Notes under the pieces: generated by a model
The model's database searches: none
Told to the model about the DNA's origin: nothing
What the model saw: only the letters and a program-made list of their open reading frames with translations
Origin: Pseudomonadota bacterium
GTDB lineage: Bacteria; Pseudomonadota; Gammaproteobacteria; Acidiferrobacterales; Acidiferrobacteraceae
Direction: 5' to 3'
NCBI GenBank assembly: GCA_021794595.1
Contig: JAJYQN010000011.1
Span: 1 to 41,105, forward strand
DNA length: 41,105 bases
Shown here: one piece after another, positions 9,013 through 17,028 of the stretch
Position numbering within the stretch: position 1 is the stretch's first letter
Layout of the letters: every line of letters starts with the position of its first letter
Position numbers and translations under genes: made by a program

Positions 9013-9806
9013 ACGTCATCCCCTGTCCGCGAATTCATCACTTTTTCACTGAATGTGGCGATACTCCGATCAGGGAGATAAATGGCCATTATTTCTATGG
9101 CCATAGCGGCAGGACAACCCATTCCGAGCTTGTTCACCCGCGATCTAAGGTCATCCTGATGGGGCGGCACATCACGAATTAACAACCCAAAAATCCGGAC
9201 ATCCGTGTGATTTGCAATGTATTGTTTAGTTGCGTTTTTAAACTGTTCTTGCCACAGGGTGTTACTTGCGCGGTATCCAAGATATTTCACCAACTGATCA
9301 CGTAAAAATGCCTTGTCCCGCAGGGACTCAAGTTGCTGCTTCAAGCCGGTTGGACCGTACGTCGCTCCGGGCGGATAGTTGCCGTCACTTGATGTTTTCA
9401 CCTCGCCAAAAGCGAAGCGATCTGTTTCTCCGTCTCGCTGGAAGCCAACAAGATCGGCCCCGGGCAGACTGGAGCCGGATTTTCGCTCGTCCCGTCCGTC
9501 CGGCCAAGGGAAATGACAGGCTCGATGATGGACAAGGTAGGACTCTGCCAGAGCTTCGCCCACGCGCCAGTTTTCCGGTGCCTTGGAATTCTGCAATACC
9601 CGTCGGACTGCTGCCTGATCAAATTCGGTTTCGGACAACCCATCAAGCAGCGTATTCAGATCGGCCTTCCCAGCATCATCGAACACCGCTTCAGACACCG
9701 GTCCGGATAAAGCCGTATCCAGCTCATCAACCGTCCAAGAGAAACCGCAGCCAATAACCGGTGCGGTCCCGAGACTGTATTTGATTGTCCCCACAGCCAC
9801 TGTCAT
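9009..9806 (-). CDS. hamA: HamA-like PD-(D/E)XK effector nuclease (DUF1837-like)
   Basis: Encodes 265 residues. A helix with Glu (NWRVGEALAESYLVHH, about residues 80-95) is followed by SSLPGADLVGFQRDG and FAFGEVKTSS. This gives the E...GxD...GExK order of a PD-(D/E)XK nuclease; D of GAD and E/K of GEVK are the likely catalytic residues. This layout and the length match DUF1837/HamA, the effector of Hachiman, although the sequence looks divergent. It is translationally coupled at both ends: its ATG overlaps the stop of the decayed methyltransferase (ATGA, 9803-9806), and its stop overlaps the start of the helicase (ATGA, 9009-9012). The expected role is DNA cleavage held in check by the helicase until infection. 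Confidence 0.65.
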   Translation of the reverse strand: MTVAVGTIKYSLGTAPVIGCGFSWTVDELDTALSGPVSEAVFDDAGKADLNTLLDGLSETEFDQAAVRRVLQNSKAPENWRVGEALAESYLVHHRACHFPWPDGRDERKSGSSLPGADLVGFQRDGETDRFAFGEVKTSSDGNYPPGATYGPTGLKQQLESLRDKAFLRDQLVKYLGYRASNTLWQEQFKNATKQYIANHTDVRIFGLLIRDVPPHQDDLRSRVNKLGMGCPAAMAIEIMAIYLPDRSIATFSEKVMNSRTGDDV

Positions 9807-10350
9807 TGCGCTACCTCTACCGGCATGGCAATGTTGGGAATGCGTAGCTCATCGGACACGTGCTTTAAAGACAGCGCGGCACGCATCATGGATGATTGGT
9901 CCGGCGATAGATAAAGACGGGCGTTCCCAGTTGCAAATTCTTTCTGAGCTCGCCGGCTAGCAATTCAATTGAAACATATCTTGCTACCCTGAGAACCGAA
10001 TATTTACTCGGATACTCCCAAACAATCCTGGCCCGTCCACCCGAACAATTAGTCTTATTGACACTTATATTCGGCGTCCCGCCTCCCGGACCGGTTTCTT
10101 TAACGGTGTGTTCACTGTTCGTAAGCGCGCAGCTCTCCAAACTCAACTCCAAATAAACTCCCTCGACATTCATCGCATTTGGGCACGAGCCACCAAGCTC
10201 GGTTAGTCTATCTACTGCTACTTGCAGAAAAGCGCATTTGCCAAACCCAGGCTCTAATACGCGCTCATCACATGAATGAATTGCCCACTTAACAAGAAGT
10301 GAAGCAAGAATATTGGGTGGGTAGTACGCACCCAACCTCCTTTTTGTAAG
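9803..10350 (-). pseudogene. Decayed N6-adenine DNA methyltransferase
   Basis: One frame (to stop 9886) begins TKRRLGAYYPPNILASLLVKW and continues CDERVLEPGFGKCAFL, the classic opening of N6-adenine methyltransferases (GxYYTP, then SAM motif I). The frame stays open upstream to about 10434 but offers no ATG or GTG, only a TTG at 10335. Near 9955 the frame breaks: a second frame continues FATGNARLYLSPDQSS, ALSLKHVSDELRIP and ends VEVAQ at 9803, overlapping hamA by ATGA. That overlap shows which frame was the original C-terminus. The catalytic NPPY motif is absent and the total is only about 180 residues, so a large internal part is missing. It most likely once formed an operon with the HamA/HamB pair. 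Confidence 0.6.
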
Positions 10351-10539
10351 CGGGGGATTGGAAACAGAAATAAACGTTGCGTTATTCAGCGAGGCCTTCA
10401 GGCTGTCCCCCTGGCTTGCAAAGCAAGCGACTTAAATTGATCGCCCCATACGGACATATCATTAACTCACCTGGTGCCTTAGCCAAACTCAGTGCCTTTA
10501 TAAGGTAAGGGTGCACTTTTCGTTAATCATGCGCACACA
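10351..10539. other. Short intergenic stretch between defence island and element body
   Basis: Holds only the start-less extension of the methyltransferase frame and a small hairpin, GCTTGC-aaa-GCAAGC at about 10414-10428. No gene or promoter was recognised. The boundary between the defence island and the hipBA region falls here, but I see no attachment-site repeat. Confidence 0.4.
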
Positions 10540-11853
10540 TTAAACCACACCCGCCCGCGGTTTCGCTTGGGAATCGACTGAAGCCCCCGTGAGCGCCGCC
10601 AGTCGCTCGATCGGCACGGCTTGGTGCAGTACGCGACGATCCGCCTCGGAGACGCTGCACTCCTTGAAGATGCGATCGCCATGTTGGGCCATACCGGCCC
10701 AGGTCGCATAAATCAGGGCCTGCACCTCCTGTAGGGGCCGATTCATCAACCGGGCCACCGCCGGCACCAGATGCGGCGTCAGGGCCTGTGTGGGATTGGC
10801 AAAGCCGCACAAACGAGTCGCAAAATCCACGTTGCCCGCCACGGGGACGAGATCGTAAGCGGGCGTCAGATGCCAGGCGTTGCGCGCATCGAGCAGCATC
10901 TCGAAATTCCCCATATGATTATCCGCGACCCCGACGCCGGCCATGAAGGCCAAGCGCCGAATCAATTCATCCTGATCACTCCCCTCTACGCCGACGGCCT
11001 TTAGGGCGCGGTCGATATCCCGAAAATCGGCCGTAGACCCATACGCCCCAGTGTTATCGATGCCGGTCAAAGTTTTCAGGCTGATCCGATGCGCGCGATG
11101 CGTGCTCGATCGGTCATAGCGGCTCACCAACAACACCTCCTCGCCGGATTCCGGAAGCATAATGACCCGACTCTCAGGAACCGATAACCCCGCCTCGGCC
11201 GCAAGCCGCAGGCTCGCATGCTCAACCCGCGCCAGACTCTGGTACGGATCGTCGGGCATATTGAATTTTGCGATCCAGTAGCGCCCCTCCAGGTGCACGG
11301 CGGCCTTAGGGCGGGCCCCGCCGATACTGGTCAAGCCATAAAAATTGCGCTTATCCAGTAATTGGGACAATTCTCGCAGCTGGAAACGAATCATGCGCTC
11401 CCGCACGACCTCCAGATATGACATGCCGTCGATATACCGCTCCGGTGTCTCATGATGCGCGGTCTCAAACAGCAGTCCGGACTGCACGCGCGTCCCAAAC
11501 CAGGCAAGCTTGGCGAGATCATCAAACCGGCCAAACGCCGGAAAGTGGCGCGTCAACAAGCTCAAACCGAAATGGCCCGGCAGCATGTCGCGAAAGACCC
11601 CAAAGAGCGCCTCACCGTTTTCCGGCATGAACTGCGCCCCCGGCGGCTTGCCCCGGTAGTCGAGATGCAGAGGATCGAGGGGCGGGCCGTCATAATCCGG
11701 AAAATACGTAAACCGCCTCCGGGCGTGACCCTGCGCCGACAGGTAGCCCACCGGTACCCAACGCCGCCCTCTCGCATCCGGGGCCCGAAGGGGATCCCAG
11801 AGGCTGACGGTGAGGCCTTCCACCGCTTCCACGGGGCGGACCGGAGGGCTCAC
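10540..11853 (-). CDS. hipA: HipA family serine/threonine kinase toxin
   Basis: Encodes 437 residues from GTG 11853, chosen because GTGA overlaps the stop of hipB; a longer frame into hipB is an artefact. The N-terminal part (about 1-110) is the HipA subdomain 1 (LTVSLWDPLRA ... LPGHFGLSLL). The kinase core follows with a Gly-rich segment LTSIGGARPKAAV, a Lys-bearing strand YWIAKFNMP, the catalytic loop GVADNHMGNFEML (Asp and Asn conserved; the frequent Lys before Asn is Gly here) and AYDLVPV, which supplies the metal-binding Asp. HipA kinases phosphorylate glutamyl-tRNA synthetase or related targets and halt growth. Paired with hipB upstream, it is probably an addiction module stabilising the element. 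Confidence 0.85.
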   Translation of the reverse strand: MSPPVRPVEAVEGLTVSLWDPLRAPDARGRRWVPVGYLSAQGHARRRFTYFPDYDGPPLDPLHLDYRGKPPGAQFMPENGEALFGVFRDMLPGHFGLSLLTRHFPAFGRFDDLAKLAWFGTRVQSGLLFETAHHETPERYIDGMSYLEVVRERMIRFQLRELSQLLDKRNFYGLTSIGGARPKAAVHLEGRYWIAKFNMPDDPYQSLARVEHASLRLAAEAGLSVPESRVIMLPESGEEVLLVSRYDRSSTHRAHRISLKTLTGIDNTGAYGSTADFRDIDRALKAVGVEGSDQDELIRRLAFMAGVGVADNHMGNFEMLLDARNAWHLTPAYDLVPVAGNVDFATRLCGFANPTQALTPHLVPAVARLMNRPLQEVQALIYATWAGMAQHGDRIFKECSVSEADRRVLHQAVPIERLAALTGASVDSQAKPRAGVV

Positions 11854-12335
11854 GAGAGTTTGGGGCCAGATAAGGTAAAAAGATCGTCGAGATCCGGGCC
11901 GCCATCGTCTACGGCCTTGCCTTCGTTGGGGATGTGGTTTTTTCCTCTCTGAATGATGGTCGCGGTGGCGGCCTCGAGATCCTTCACGGCATCCCCATCC
12001 ATCCGTGTCTGCCAATCCTGATGCGCGGCGTACGCACGCGCCGCGTCATAACGAGCAATTGCCTCGCCCGGATCGGCCGCCTCGCGCACTGCGTCCAATA
12101 CGGTCAGATTCTGGGTCTTGTCCCGATAGAGTCGACGCCAGGCGTTTGCCCAATAGCCTATGGGGATGCGGGGATCCCCGGACTCCATGCGCACGTAGGT
12201 GCTCCGCGACACCCCCAGCCGTTTGGCCATCTCGGCCTGCGTACAGCGCAACAACTGTTGCCGATAGATCTTGAGCGACTGGCCGAGACTCTCTAAAACC
12301 CGCTCGCTATCGCCTTCCCCCACTCCTGACACCAT
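11850..12335 (-). CDS. hipB: HipB-like antitoxin with XRE-type helix-turn-helix
   Basis: Encodes 161 residues from ATG 12335 (MVSGVGEG); the longer frame to 12605 runs into the preceding gene. Residues about 15-70 form an XRE helix-turn-helix: SLGQSLKIYRQQLLRCTQAEMAKRLGVSRSTYVRMESGDP. The C-terminal half (AVREAADPGEAIARYDAARAYA onward) is longer than in E. coli HipB and acidic at the end. It should bind its own promoter and neutralise HipA. The two genes overlap by 4 bp (GTGA). The upstream 110 bp carries an inverted repeat and direct repeats suited to autoregulation. Confidence 0.75.
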   Translation of the reverse strand: MVSGVGEGDSERVLESLGQSLKIYRQQLLRCTQAEMAKRLGVSRSTYVRMESGDPRIPIGYWANAWRRLYRDKTQNLTVLDAVREAADPGEAIARYDAARAYAAHQDWQTRMDGDAVKDLEAATATIIQRGKNHIPNEGKAVDDGGPDLDDLFTLSGPKLS

Positions 12336-12375
12336 CGCATCATTCCTGAAACCTGATCTTGTCAGTGTAGCCCAG

Positions 12376-12415
12376 GAGAAACAATTATGCGAGATAATGC
12401 GAAGTGGTGTTTCTC
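12376..12415. promoter_or_regulatory. Candidate HipB operator
   Basis: Between the polyvalent gene and hipB. Perfect 8-bp inverted repeats GAGAAACA (12376-12383) and TGTTTCTC (12408-12415) enclose two direct copies of ATGCGA (12387-12392 and 12397-12402), spaced one helical turn apart. A minus-strand CATAAT (within 12383-12392) could be the -10 box of hipBA, so binding here would block transcription. This is a sequence-based inference. Confidence 0.55.
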
Positions 12416-12445
12416 GTGAGACATGCGCCCAGGGATACGAGCCGG

Positions 12446-15385
12446 TCATAGGGTCGCGGCGGCGGCCACGGGTGCGCACATCGGTTGAGTTATGACCGGA
12501 ACGGGGCGTGCGGACAGTTCCCCGCGCAGCTGCTCGCAGAGCGCGCATGCGGCGTGGGTGATGTGCTGGCGCTCGGCGCCCTCGGGATTGGGGGAAGCGC
12601 GCCACTTATCATCCGTAAACTCGTTCGGCGCACTGAACCGGCTCGCGAAATCATTGACGATACCAAGTGTGGCCATACGATCATGCAGAACGGCCGAGAA
12701 GCCGCGCGCAAACATCTCGTGCGGGCTACTCCAATACCCCGTTTGACGATTCGTATCGAGATGCAGGGCCGAACGATAGAAGTGGGTAAATTGGCCCTCG
12801 CGCTCCAGGGTGCCCAATTTTTTCCAGAGGGCGCGAAACGCCGGGTAGGGAAAGCCGGGCTGGCCTGCCCGGCGCTCCCGCAGAAAACCGGACAAGGCCT
12901 TTTCGATCGCGGGTGTCCAGGTGCCGGCCGCGGGGTGTTGGCTCACCCAATTCCGGCAGGACGCCACCCCCACTTCGGGGTTGTAGAGCCAGCGGCCCCC
13001 GCGCGACTGACAAAAAATACCGGCAAAGGTGGACGGACTTGGCCCTACCCCCGCCATCAAGGGAATCACCGCCTCGCGGACCCAGGCGCTGACTACCTGG
13101 GCCGCCTCTGGCGGCGTCAAAGCTCCTGTCGGCGCCAGCAAATGGGACTCGAGCATCTGCGTCACGAAACGATCCGGCACGGTCTCTGCAGAGGCCACCT
13201 GACTTCGTCGACGCAGAGTGTCCTGAAACTCCTTTAACAAGCGCATCGCGGGATCGGGTGTTGTGGAATCAGCATTGTGGGCCGCATGGCCTATGCGTCG
13301 GGTCGTGGCCAGAACCGGGGAACCGGGTTCGGCGCGATAGACCAGCCAATGATCGAGCGCATGCGACCATTCATGTGCCAGCGTCCCGGCGCCCATCGTC
13401 TTGGTCAGATTGATCACCCGGCGAGCGGGTTCATAATGGGCCGCGGCGTTGCCCCCACGCCCCCGCGCGCCTAAGGCGAGCGCGAGCTGACCATGAAAAC
13501 CCATGGCCTCGGTGGGAACATCCAAAGCTGCGGCCATGTCGGACAAGCTGTCGAAGGCAAGATCGAGCATGGCCTGCCGATCGGCATCCTTGACCCAATT
13601 GCCATACTCGATGGCCCGTAGTCCAAAGGTCTCCGCGAGATACGCCTCGGTCACCGGACCCGCACGACGCACGGGGCCCGTTCGTGCCAATTTCGTAAAC
13701 CGCGGGGACGGGATGAGCCTCTTCGGCAACCCCTGACCGATCATGGCATCCGGCGCCGGCTCCGTCGTCTCGACACTTTCAGACGGCAGATCGCTGGTAT
13801 TCTGGGGGTCCGACTTCACGGGAGAGGTAGCGACCTCGATCCGCAACCGCAAGGCCTCCGTTTCCTCCAACCGTTGGGCGAGATCGCTCAGACAGATCAG
13901 GCGCAATACCAGATCCTGCCAAGTATATATCGACAAGGGCCACACGCGGGCGCTGTCCAAGGACCGCGAGGGCGATTGACCGGCAACACGGGTCCAGAGG
14001 GTATACGCCTCCTCACGCGCGGCGCGAAGAGTCTGCGGAGACACGCTCTCCGACTCCCAAGCGCCCCTGAGCGGCGCGAGCGCGCCATGATCGGCCACCG
14101 ATTGCCACAGGCGCGCGAGCGGGGCGCGCATCGCGGCCAAGGTGTCTGGCGCCTCGGTCGGGGGCACTTCTTGTATCAGACGCGTAAGATCCTCGTCACG
14201 CCCCACCCACTGCGCAATATCCAACGCGTCCCACGACTGGGCGAGATTATAATGACCGAAGAAACGGTACGATGGCGATCGATGCCACTCATCCTGATGG
14301 CGGCGATCCCGCTCCACACACCGAATCATGTCCTCAAGGGTGATCCAGGATTGCACCTGATCTCTTAAGTGACCCACCAAATGGGGATAGTAAAAAGCGG
14401 CGGCCGCCAACACCTGCGCCTTACCGGTATCGCTCTGAAACCGGCTATGCGCTGTCCGTTTGACCGACGCGAGATTGGCGGGCGATGTCGCAACAGCAAG
14501 CCGGATAGCTTCGCGGGCCAACCACACGAGCGGCTGCCCACCCGCTGCGAAAAACGCCGCCCGCTCCTCAGAATTCGGCTCCGGCCAAAATTGTTCCCGG
14601 CGCACCTTTTTGGCCGTCTCCCGCACCAGGGGCAGCACGGTTTGTGCCCGCTCCACCCAATCCTGCGGTGAATCAGGCAACGAAAACCGCCCACCCGCCG
14701 TATCCTTGCGCGCACCGCCAATCTTCTCCCCAAAATCTGCCCGATCGGACAACGTCGTTGCCGGAAGCGGCGGCGGGACCGCCACGAAATCGTCGTCGAC
14801 TACGACATGATCCCTATCCTGAGCCATTTGGGGTAAAACCCAGTGACCGCCGTTGCGCGGCTCTCCACAGAGCCAGGCGGCGCCGGTGGCCTCAGCACGG
14901 GTCACAAGCTCAAACTGATCACTGTAGCGCGATGCCGTTTCTGGGGTCTGCGTCCACAGTTCGTAGGGCGCCTGCCCGTAACGCGAAGGCACGGCCGCCA
15001 GACGCGACACCGGTGCATCGCTCACGCGCCACAGCCATTGCGCGGTCGGTCCCTGGGCGGGACGATCACGCCACCAGGGACCTTGCACTAAACTCTCGAC
15101 GGGGCGGATTACAGCCGCTGGCAAGATCCGCAAAAACGCAGCACTGGAGGGAACTTTGAGGCCCGTCCAGGAGGCCATCACGCCCTCGGGAAGATCGGCC
15201 TGAATTTCCGCCCCCCATTCGTCCGCCAAAAGCATGAGCGCCTCCTGCGCGATAGTTTTCTCGCGAGCCGTCATCGGCCCTATGGGCATCAAACGAAAAC
15301 GGTATTGGCGGGGCTCAGTGTCAGGTAACGCCTCGATCCAGCAGGCAAGGCGATAGTGCGCGAGATCCGGCCAGAAGCGCTCCAT
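12446..15385 (-). CDS. Large polyvalent protein with LPD1-type HExxH metallopeptidase domain
   Basis: Encodes 979 residues. The first half is Trp- and Arg-rich with no motif I recognise. From about residue 590, TEAYLAETFGLRAIEYGNWV begins the large polyvalent protein-associated domain LPD1: AMLDLAFDSLSDMAAAL, GFHGQLALALGARG, and GAGTLAHEWSHALDHW, where HEWSH (about residue 668) is a zinc HExxH site. A second conserved block near the C-terminus (GYWSSPHEMFARGF) contains a Glu likely to complete the zinc site. LPD1 proteins occur on phages and conjugative elements, where polyvalent proteins are thought to enter the recipient with the DNA. The 119-residue gene upstream overlaps its start by one base. 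It shares promoter motif copy b through that gene. Confidence 0.75.
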   Translation of the reverse strand: MERFWPDLAHYRLACWIEALPDTEPRQYRFRLMPIGPMTAREKTIAQEALMLLADEWGAEIQADLPEGVMASWTGLKVPSSAAFLRILPAAVIRPVESLVQGPWWRDRPAQGPTAQWLWRVSDAPVSRLAAVPSRYGQAPYELWTQTPETASRYSDQFELVTRAEATGAAWLCGEPRNGGHWVLPQMAQDRDHVVVDDDFVAVPPPLPATTLSDRADFGEKIGGARKDTAGGRFSLPDSPQDWVERAQTVLPLVRETAKKVRREQFWPEPNSEERAAFFAAGGQPLVWLAREAIRLAVATSPANLASVKRTAHSRFQSDTGKAQVLAAAAFYYPHLVGHLRDQVQSWITLEDMIRCVERDRRHQDEWHRSPSYRFFGHYNLAQSWDALDIAQWVGRDEDLTRLIQEVPPTEAPDTLAAMRAPLARLWQSVADHGALAPLRGAWESESVSPQTLRAAREEAYTLWTRVAGQSPSRSLDSARVWPLSIYTWQDLVLRLICLSDLAQRLEETEALRLRIEVATSPVKSDPQNTSDLPSESVETTEPAPDAMIGQGLPKRLIPSPRFTKLARTGPVRRAGPVTEAYLAETFGLRAIEYGNWVKDADRQAMLDLAFDSLSDMAAALDVPTEAMGFHGQLALALGARGRGGNAAAHYEPARRVINLTKTMGAGTLAHEWSHALDHWLVYRAEPGSPVLATTRRIGHAAHNADSTTPDPAMRLLKEFQDTLRRRSQVASAETVPDRFVTQMLESHLLAPTGALTPPEAAQVVSAWVREAVIPLMAGVGPSPSTFAGIFCQSRGGRWLYNPEVGVASCRNWVSQHPAAGTWTPAIEKALSGFLRERRAGQPGFPYPAFRALWKKLGTLEREGQFTHFYRSALHLDTNRQTGYWSSPHEMFARGFSAVLHDRMATLGIVNDFASRFSAPNEFTDDKWRASPNPEGAERQHITHAACALCEQLRGELSARPVPVITQPMCAPVAAAATL

Positions 15386-15744
15386 CAGAGCTCCTCCCCC
15401 GCATCCACGCCTTCTTCAAGAATCGGTGCGAGCGGTTTGTCTTCGCGGGTCGCCACCCCGAGTGCTGCCACAAATCGGGCAAACGTCGCCTCTTTGTCGC
15501 CCGTTGTGAGCGCGTAATGATCGGCCGCCCGCGCCCGAGAGATCGATCCGTCGGGCGCAAAGGCGAACGCCCAATCCGGCGACTCGATCGTCAATAAAAA
15601 GGGACCCTCGAGCGGGTCGTAGGCGATCTGCGCCCATACACAACCGCCATCACGGATATAAGGCGCGCCCCACAGGCAGGGAGCATCCCCACAGGCCATG
15701 CCGTTCGGACGTTTCAGTTGGGTAACACGGTCTTGGAGTGTCAT
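15385..15744 (-). CDS. Hypothetical protein leading the polyvalent operon
   Basis: Encodes 119 residues. It contains a small Cys cluster (GMACGDAPCLWG) and a Trp/Tyr-rich middle (CVWAQIAYDPLEGPFLLTIESPDW) that reads as a beta-rich fold. It has no membrane segment or known motif. Its stop and the ATG of the polyvalent gene overlap (TGATG), so the two are translationally coupled and may work together. A weak GAGAGA stands before the ATG. Expression should come from promoter copy b. Confidence 0.6.
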   Translation of the reverse strand: MTLQDRVTQLKRPNGMACGDAPCLWGAPYIRDGGCVWAQIAYDPLEGPFLLTIESPDWAFAFAPDGSISRARAADHYALTTGDKEATFARFVAALGVATREDKPLAPILEEGVDAGEEL

Positions 15745-15788
15745 GCCGTCATCTCTCGCAGTCGTTCTATGGCACGGATAGATATGAT

Positions 15789-15816
15789 GTTATATCCTAT
15801 ACACACTTTCCGTCAA
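15789..15816 (-). promoter_or_regulatory. Element promoter motif, copy b, with -35 box
   Basis: Plus-strand GTTATATCCTATACA (15789-15803). On the minus strand this gives -10 TATAAC (15789-15794), a 16-bp spacer and -35 TTGACG (15811-15816), about 45 bases before the start at 15744. The spacing is one base short of optimal. The site also lies just upstream of the plus-strand gene at 15839, so a regulator bound here could affect both directions. Confidence 0.65.
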
Positions 15817-15838
15817 ACCATAAAAAAGGACCAGAGCC

Positions 15839-16180
15839 ATGACGAACCCTGACAACGAAACCCACGTGACGATCCCTTATCGCATACGACCGGACCACCG
15901 GTCGCTTTCCGTGGGCAACCTTACGCTCATGCGCCCGCAGCAATCTGGCACCGGCATTGTTGTCGTGGAAGGCTACATGGATGTCACCGACATCATCGAG
16001 CAAGCCTTTCGCATCACACCGTCGGACTCCTACCACCCACATGGTCCTGCCCGCACACAACACGTGCGGGAGCATGTGATGACCCTCTATGTACCGGAAT
16101 TCGCAGTTCGCTCTTTTGCGGAGGCGGTGATGCGGGACGTCAAGACTCAAAAGGTAAACCCTAGCTATAAAACAATATAG
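15839..16180 (+). CDS. Hypothetical small soluble protein
   Basis: Encodes 113 residues, with an AAGGA ribosome binding site about nine bases before the ATG. It is the only plus-strand gene recognised within the element body. The sequence is rich in His, Val and Thr, has no signal peptide or membrane segment, and includes GTGIVVVEGYMDVTDIIEQAF, which reads as a beta strand followed by a helix. I do not recognise the family. It diverges from the polyvalent operon across a 94-bp region containing promoter motif copy b. Its stop codon lies within an AT-rich hairpin. Confidence 0.6.
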   Translation: MTNPDNETHVTIPYRIRPDHRSLSVGNLTLMRPQQSGTGIVVVEGYMDVTDIIEQAFRITPSDSYHPHGPARTQHVREHVMTLYVPEFAVRSFAEAVMRDVKTQKVNPSYKTI

Positions 16181-16182
16181 CT
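16163..16182 (+). terminator. AT-rich hairpin over the stop codon
   Basis: AGCTATA-aaacaa-TATAGCT is a perfect 7-bp stem with a six-base loop; the TAG stop (16178-16180) sits in the 3' arm. An outer CCTAG/CTAGG pair (16160-16164, 16186-16190) competes with or extends it. There is no T-run, so it is a weak terminator candidate or a stability element. Confidence 0.35.
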
Positions 16183-16348
16183 GTACTAGGCAGCAGTTGG
16201 CGCTAGCAACGGTTATGCCGGGCCGTACATGCCATGTAATATTGGATGTAACAACTGATGACATGATCGTGATTCGATATATTGCAGGTAACGCTACCGC
16301 CCTGTTCCCAAACATAACACCTGGGGGCGAACTACTTGCCGCGCTATG

Positions 16349-17008
16349 TTAGTCATTGCGCCTGGCTTCTTCAGGAAGATTGACTTTGCCCAACTTAACA
16401 AAATCAAGCATAATTAATACGCGCCGATAATGGGCAACCAGAAGCTTCAAACTCACTTCTGGATTGCCCGTCTGATTATGCAGATCCGCTAAATTGTGAA
16501 ACCCTAAATTCTTTGCGAGATTGTCGAATAGACCCATCATGGCCTCGGAATTGGCCTTGGTATGTTTAGTATTTTGTAGATTGTTCTTTTGACGATGGGT
16601 ATCGAGATCTGATAATGTTTTTTGAATTAAACTGTAAGTTTTGACCGCAAGCGAAGCCGTTCCGAGCAGCACGCTAATAGACTTAGCAACCTGAATTGCG
16701 ACATCTGGATTGAGAACAAGATCAAGCCAGCCAGGAGAGGATTTCTGTATTGAGTAAATCTTTGGCCGATCTGGAGCAGGAACTTGATTTTGGAGAACCT
16801 TATAGATGTTGACGACACTATACCCTCCATTCCATGGGTACTCCTCTAGCCTCATTTTTATCCTTTTACGATCTATGGGATCGAGTTCTGAATCGAAACA
16901 GTAGATGAACGCATAGACCTGAGAAAACGCGTGGGGAAACGTATAAAGATCAGTAAGCTTCCAATCGCCATCAAGTAACACACGATAGATATTGTTCCCA
17001 TGCGGCAC
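16349..17008 (-). CDS. Hypothetical protein displaced from its promoter by an IS
   Basis: Encodes 219 residues from GTG 17008, supported by AGGAG about seven bases upstream. The N-terminal part (LLDGDWKLTDLYTFPHAFSQVYAF and YPWNGGYSVVNIYKVL) is a compact alpha/beta region; residues about 112-132 (VAKSISVLLGTASLAVKTY) form one amphipathic to hydrophobic segment that may insert in a membrane; the C-terminal third (GNPEVSLKLLVAHYRRVLIM) is helical. Base composition is clearly more AT-rich than the neighbouring genes, which suggests a separate origin. I do not recognise the family. The IS5-family element begins 21 bp upstream of the start codon, so the native promoter lies on the far side of the IS. 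Confidence 0.6.
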   Translation of the reverse strand: MPHGNNIYRVLLDGDWKLTDLYTFPHAFSQVYAFIYCFDSELDPIDRKRIKMRLEEYPWNGGYSVVNIYKVLQNQVPAPDRPKIYSIQKSSPGWLDLVLNPDVAIQVAKSISVLLGTASLAVKTYSLIQKTLSDLDTHRQKNNLQNTKHTKANSEAMMGLFDNLAKNLGFHNLADLHNQTGNPEVSLKLLVAHYRRVLIMLDFVKLGKVNLPEEARRND

Positions 17009-17028
17009 GAGCCTTCTCCTATAACTAA

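Noticed and set aside
10540-12015. A 491-residue frame for HipA including an upstream Arg-rich extension
   Set aside because: The extension is the shadow of hipB in another frame; the GTGA overlap fixes the start at 11853.
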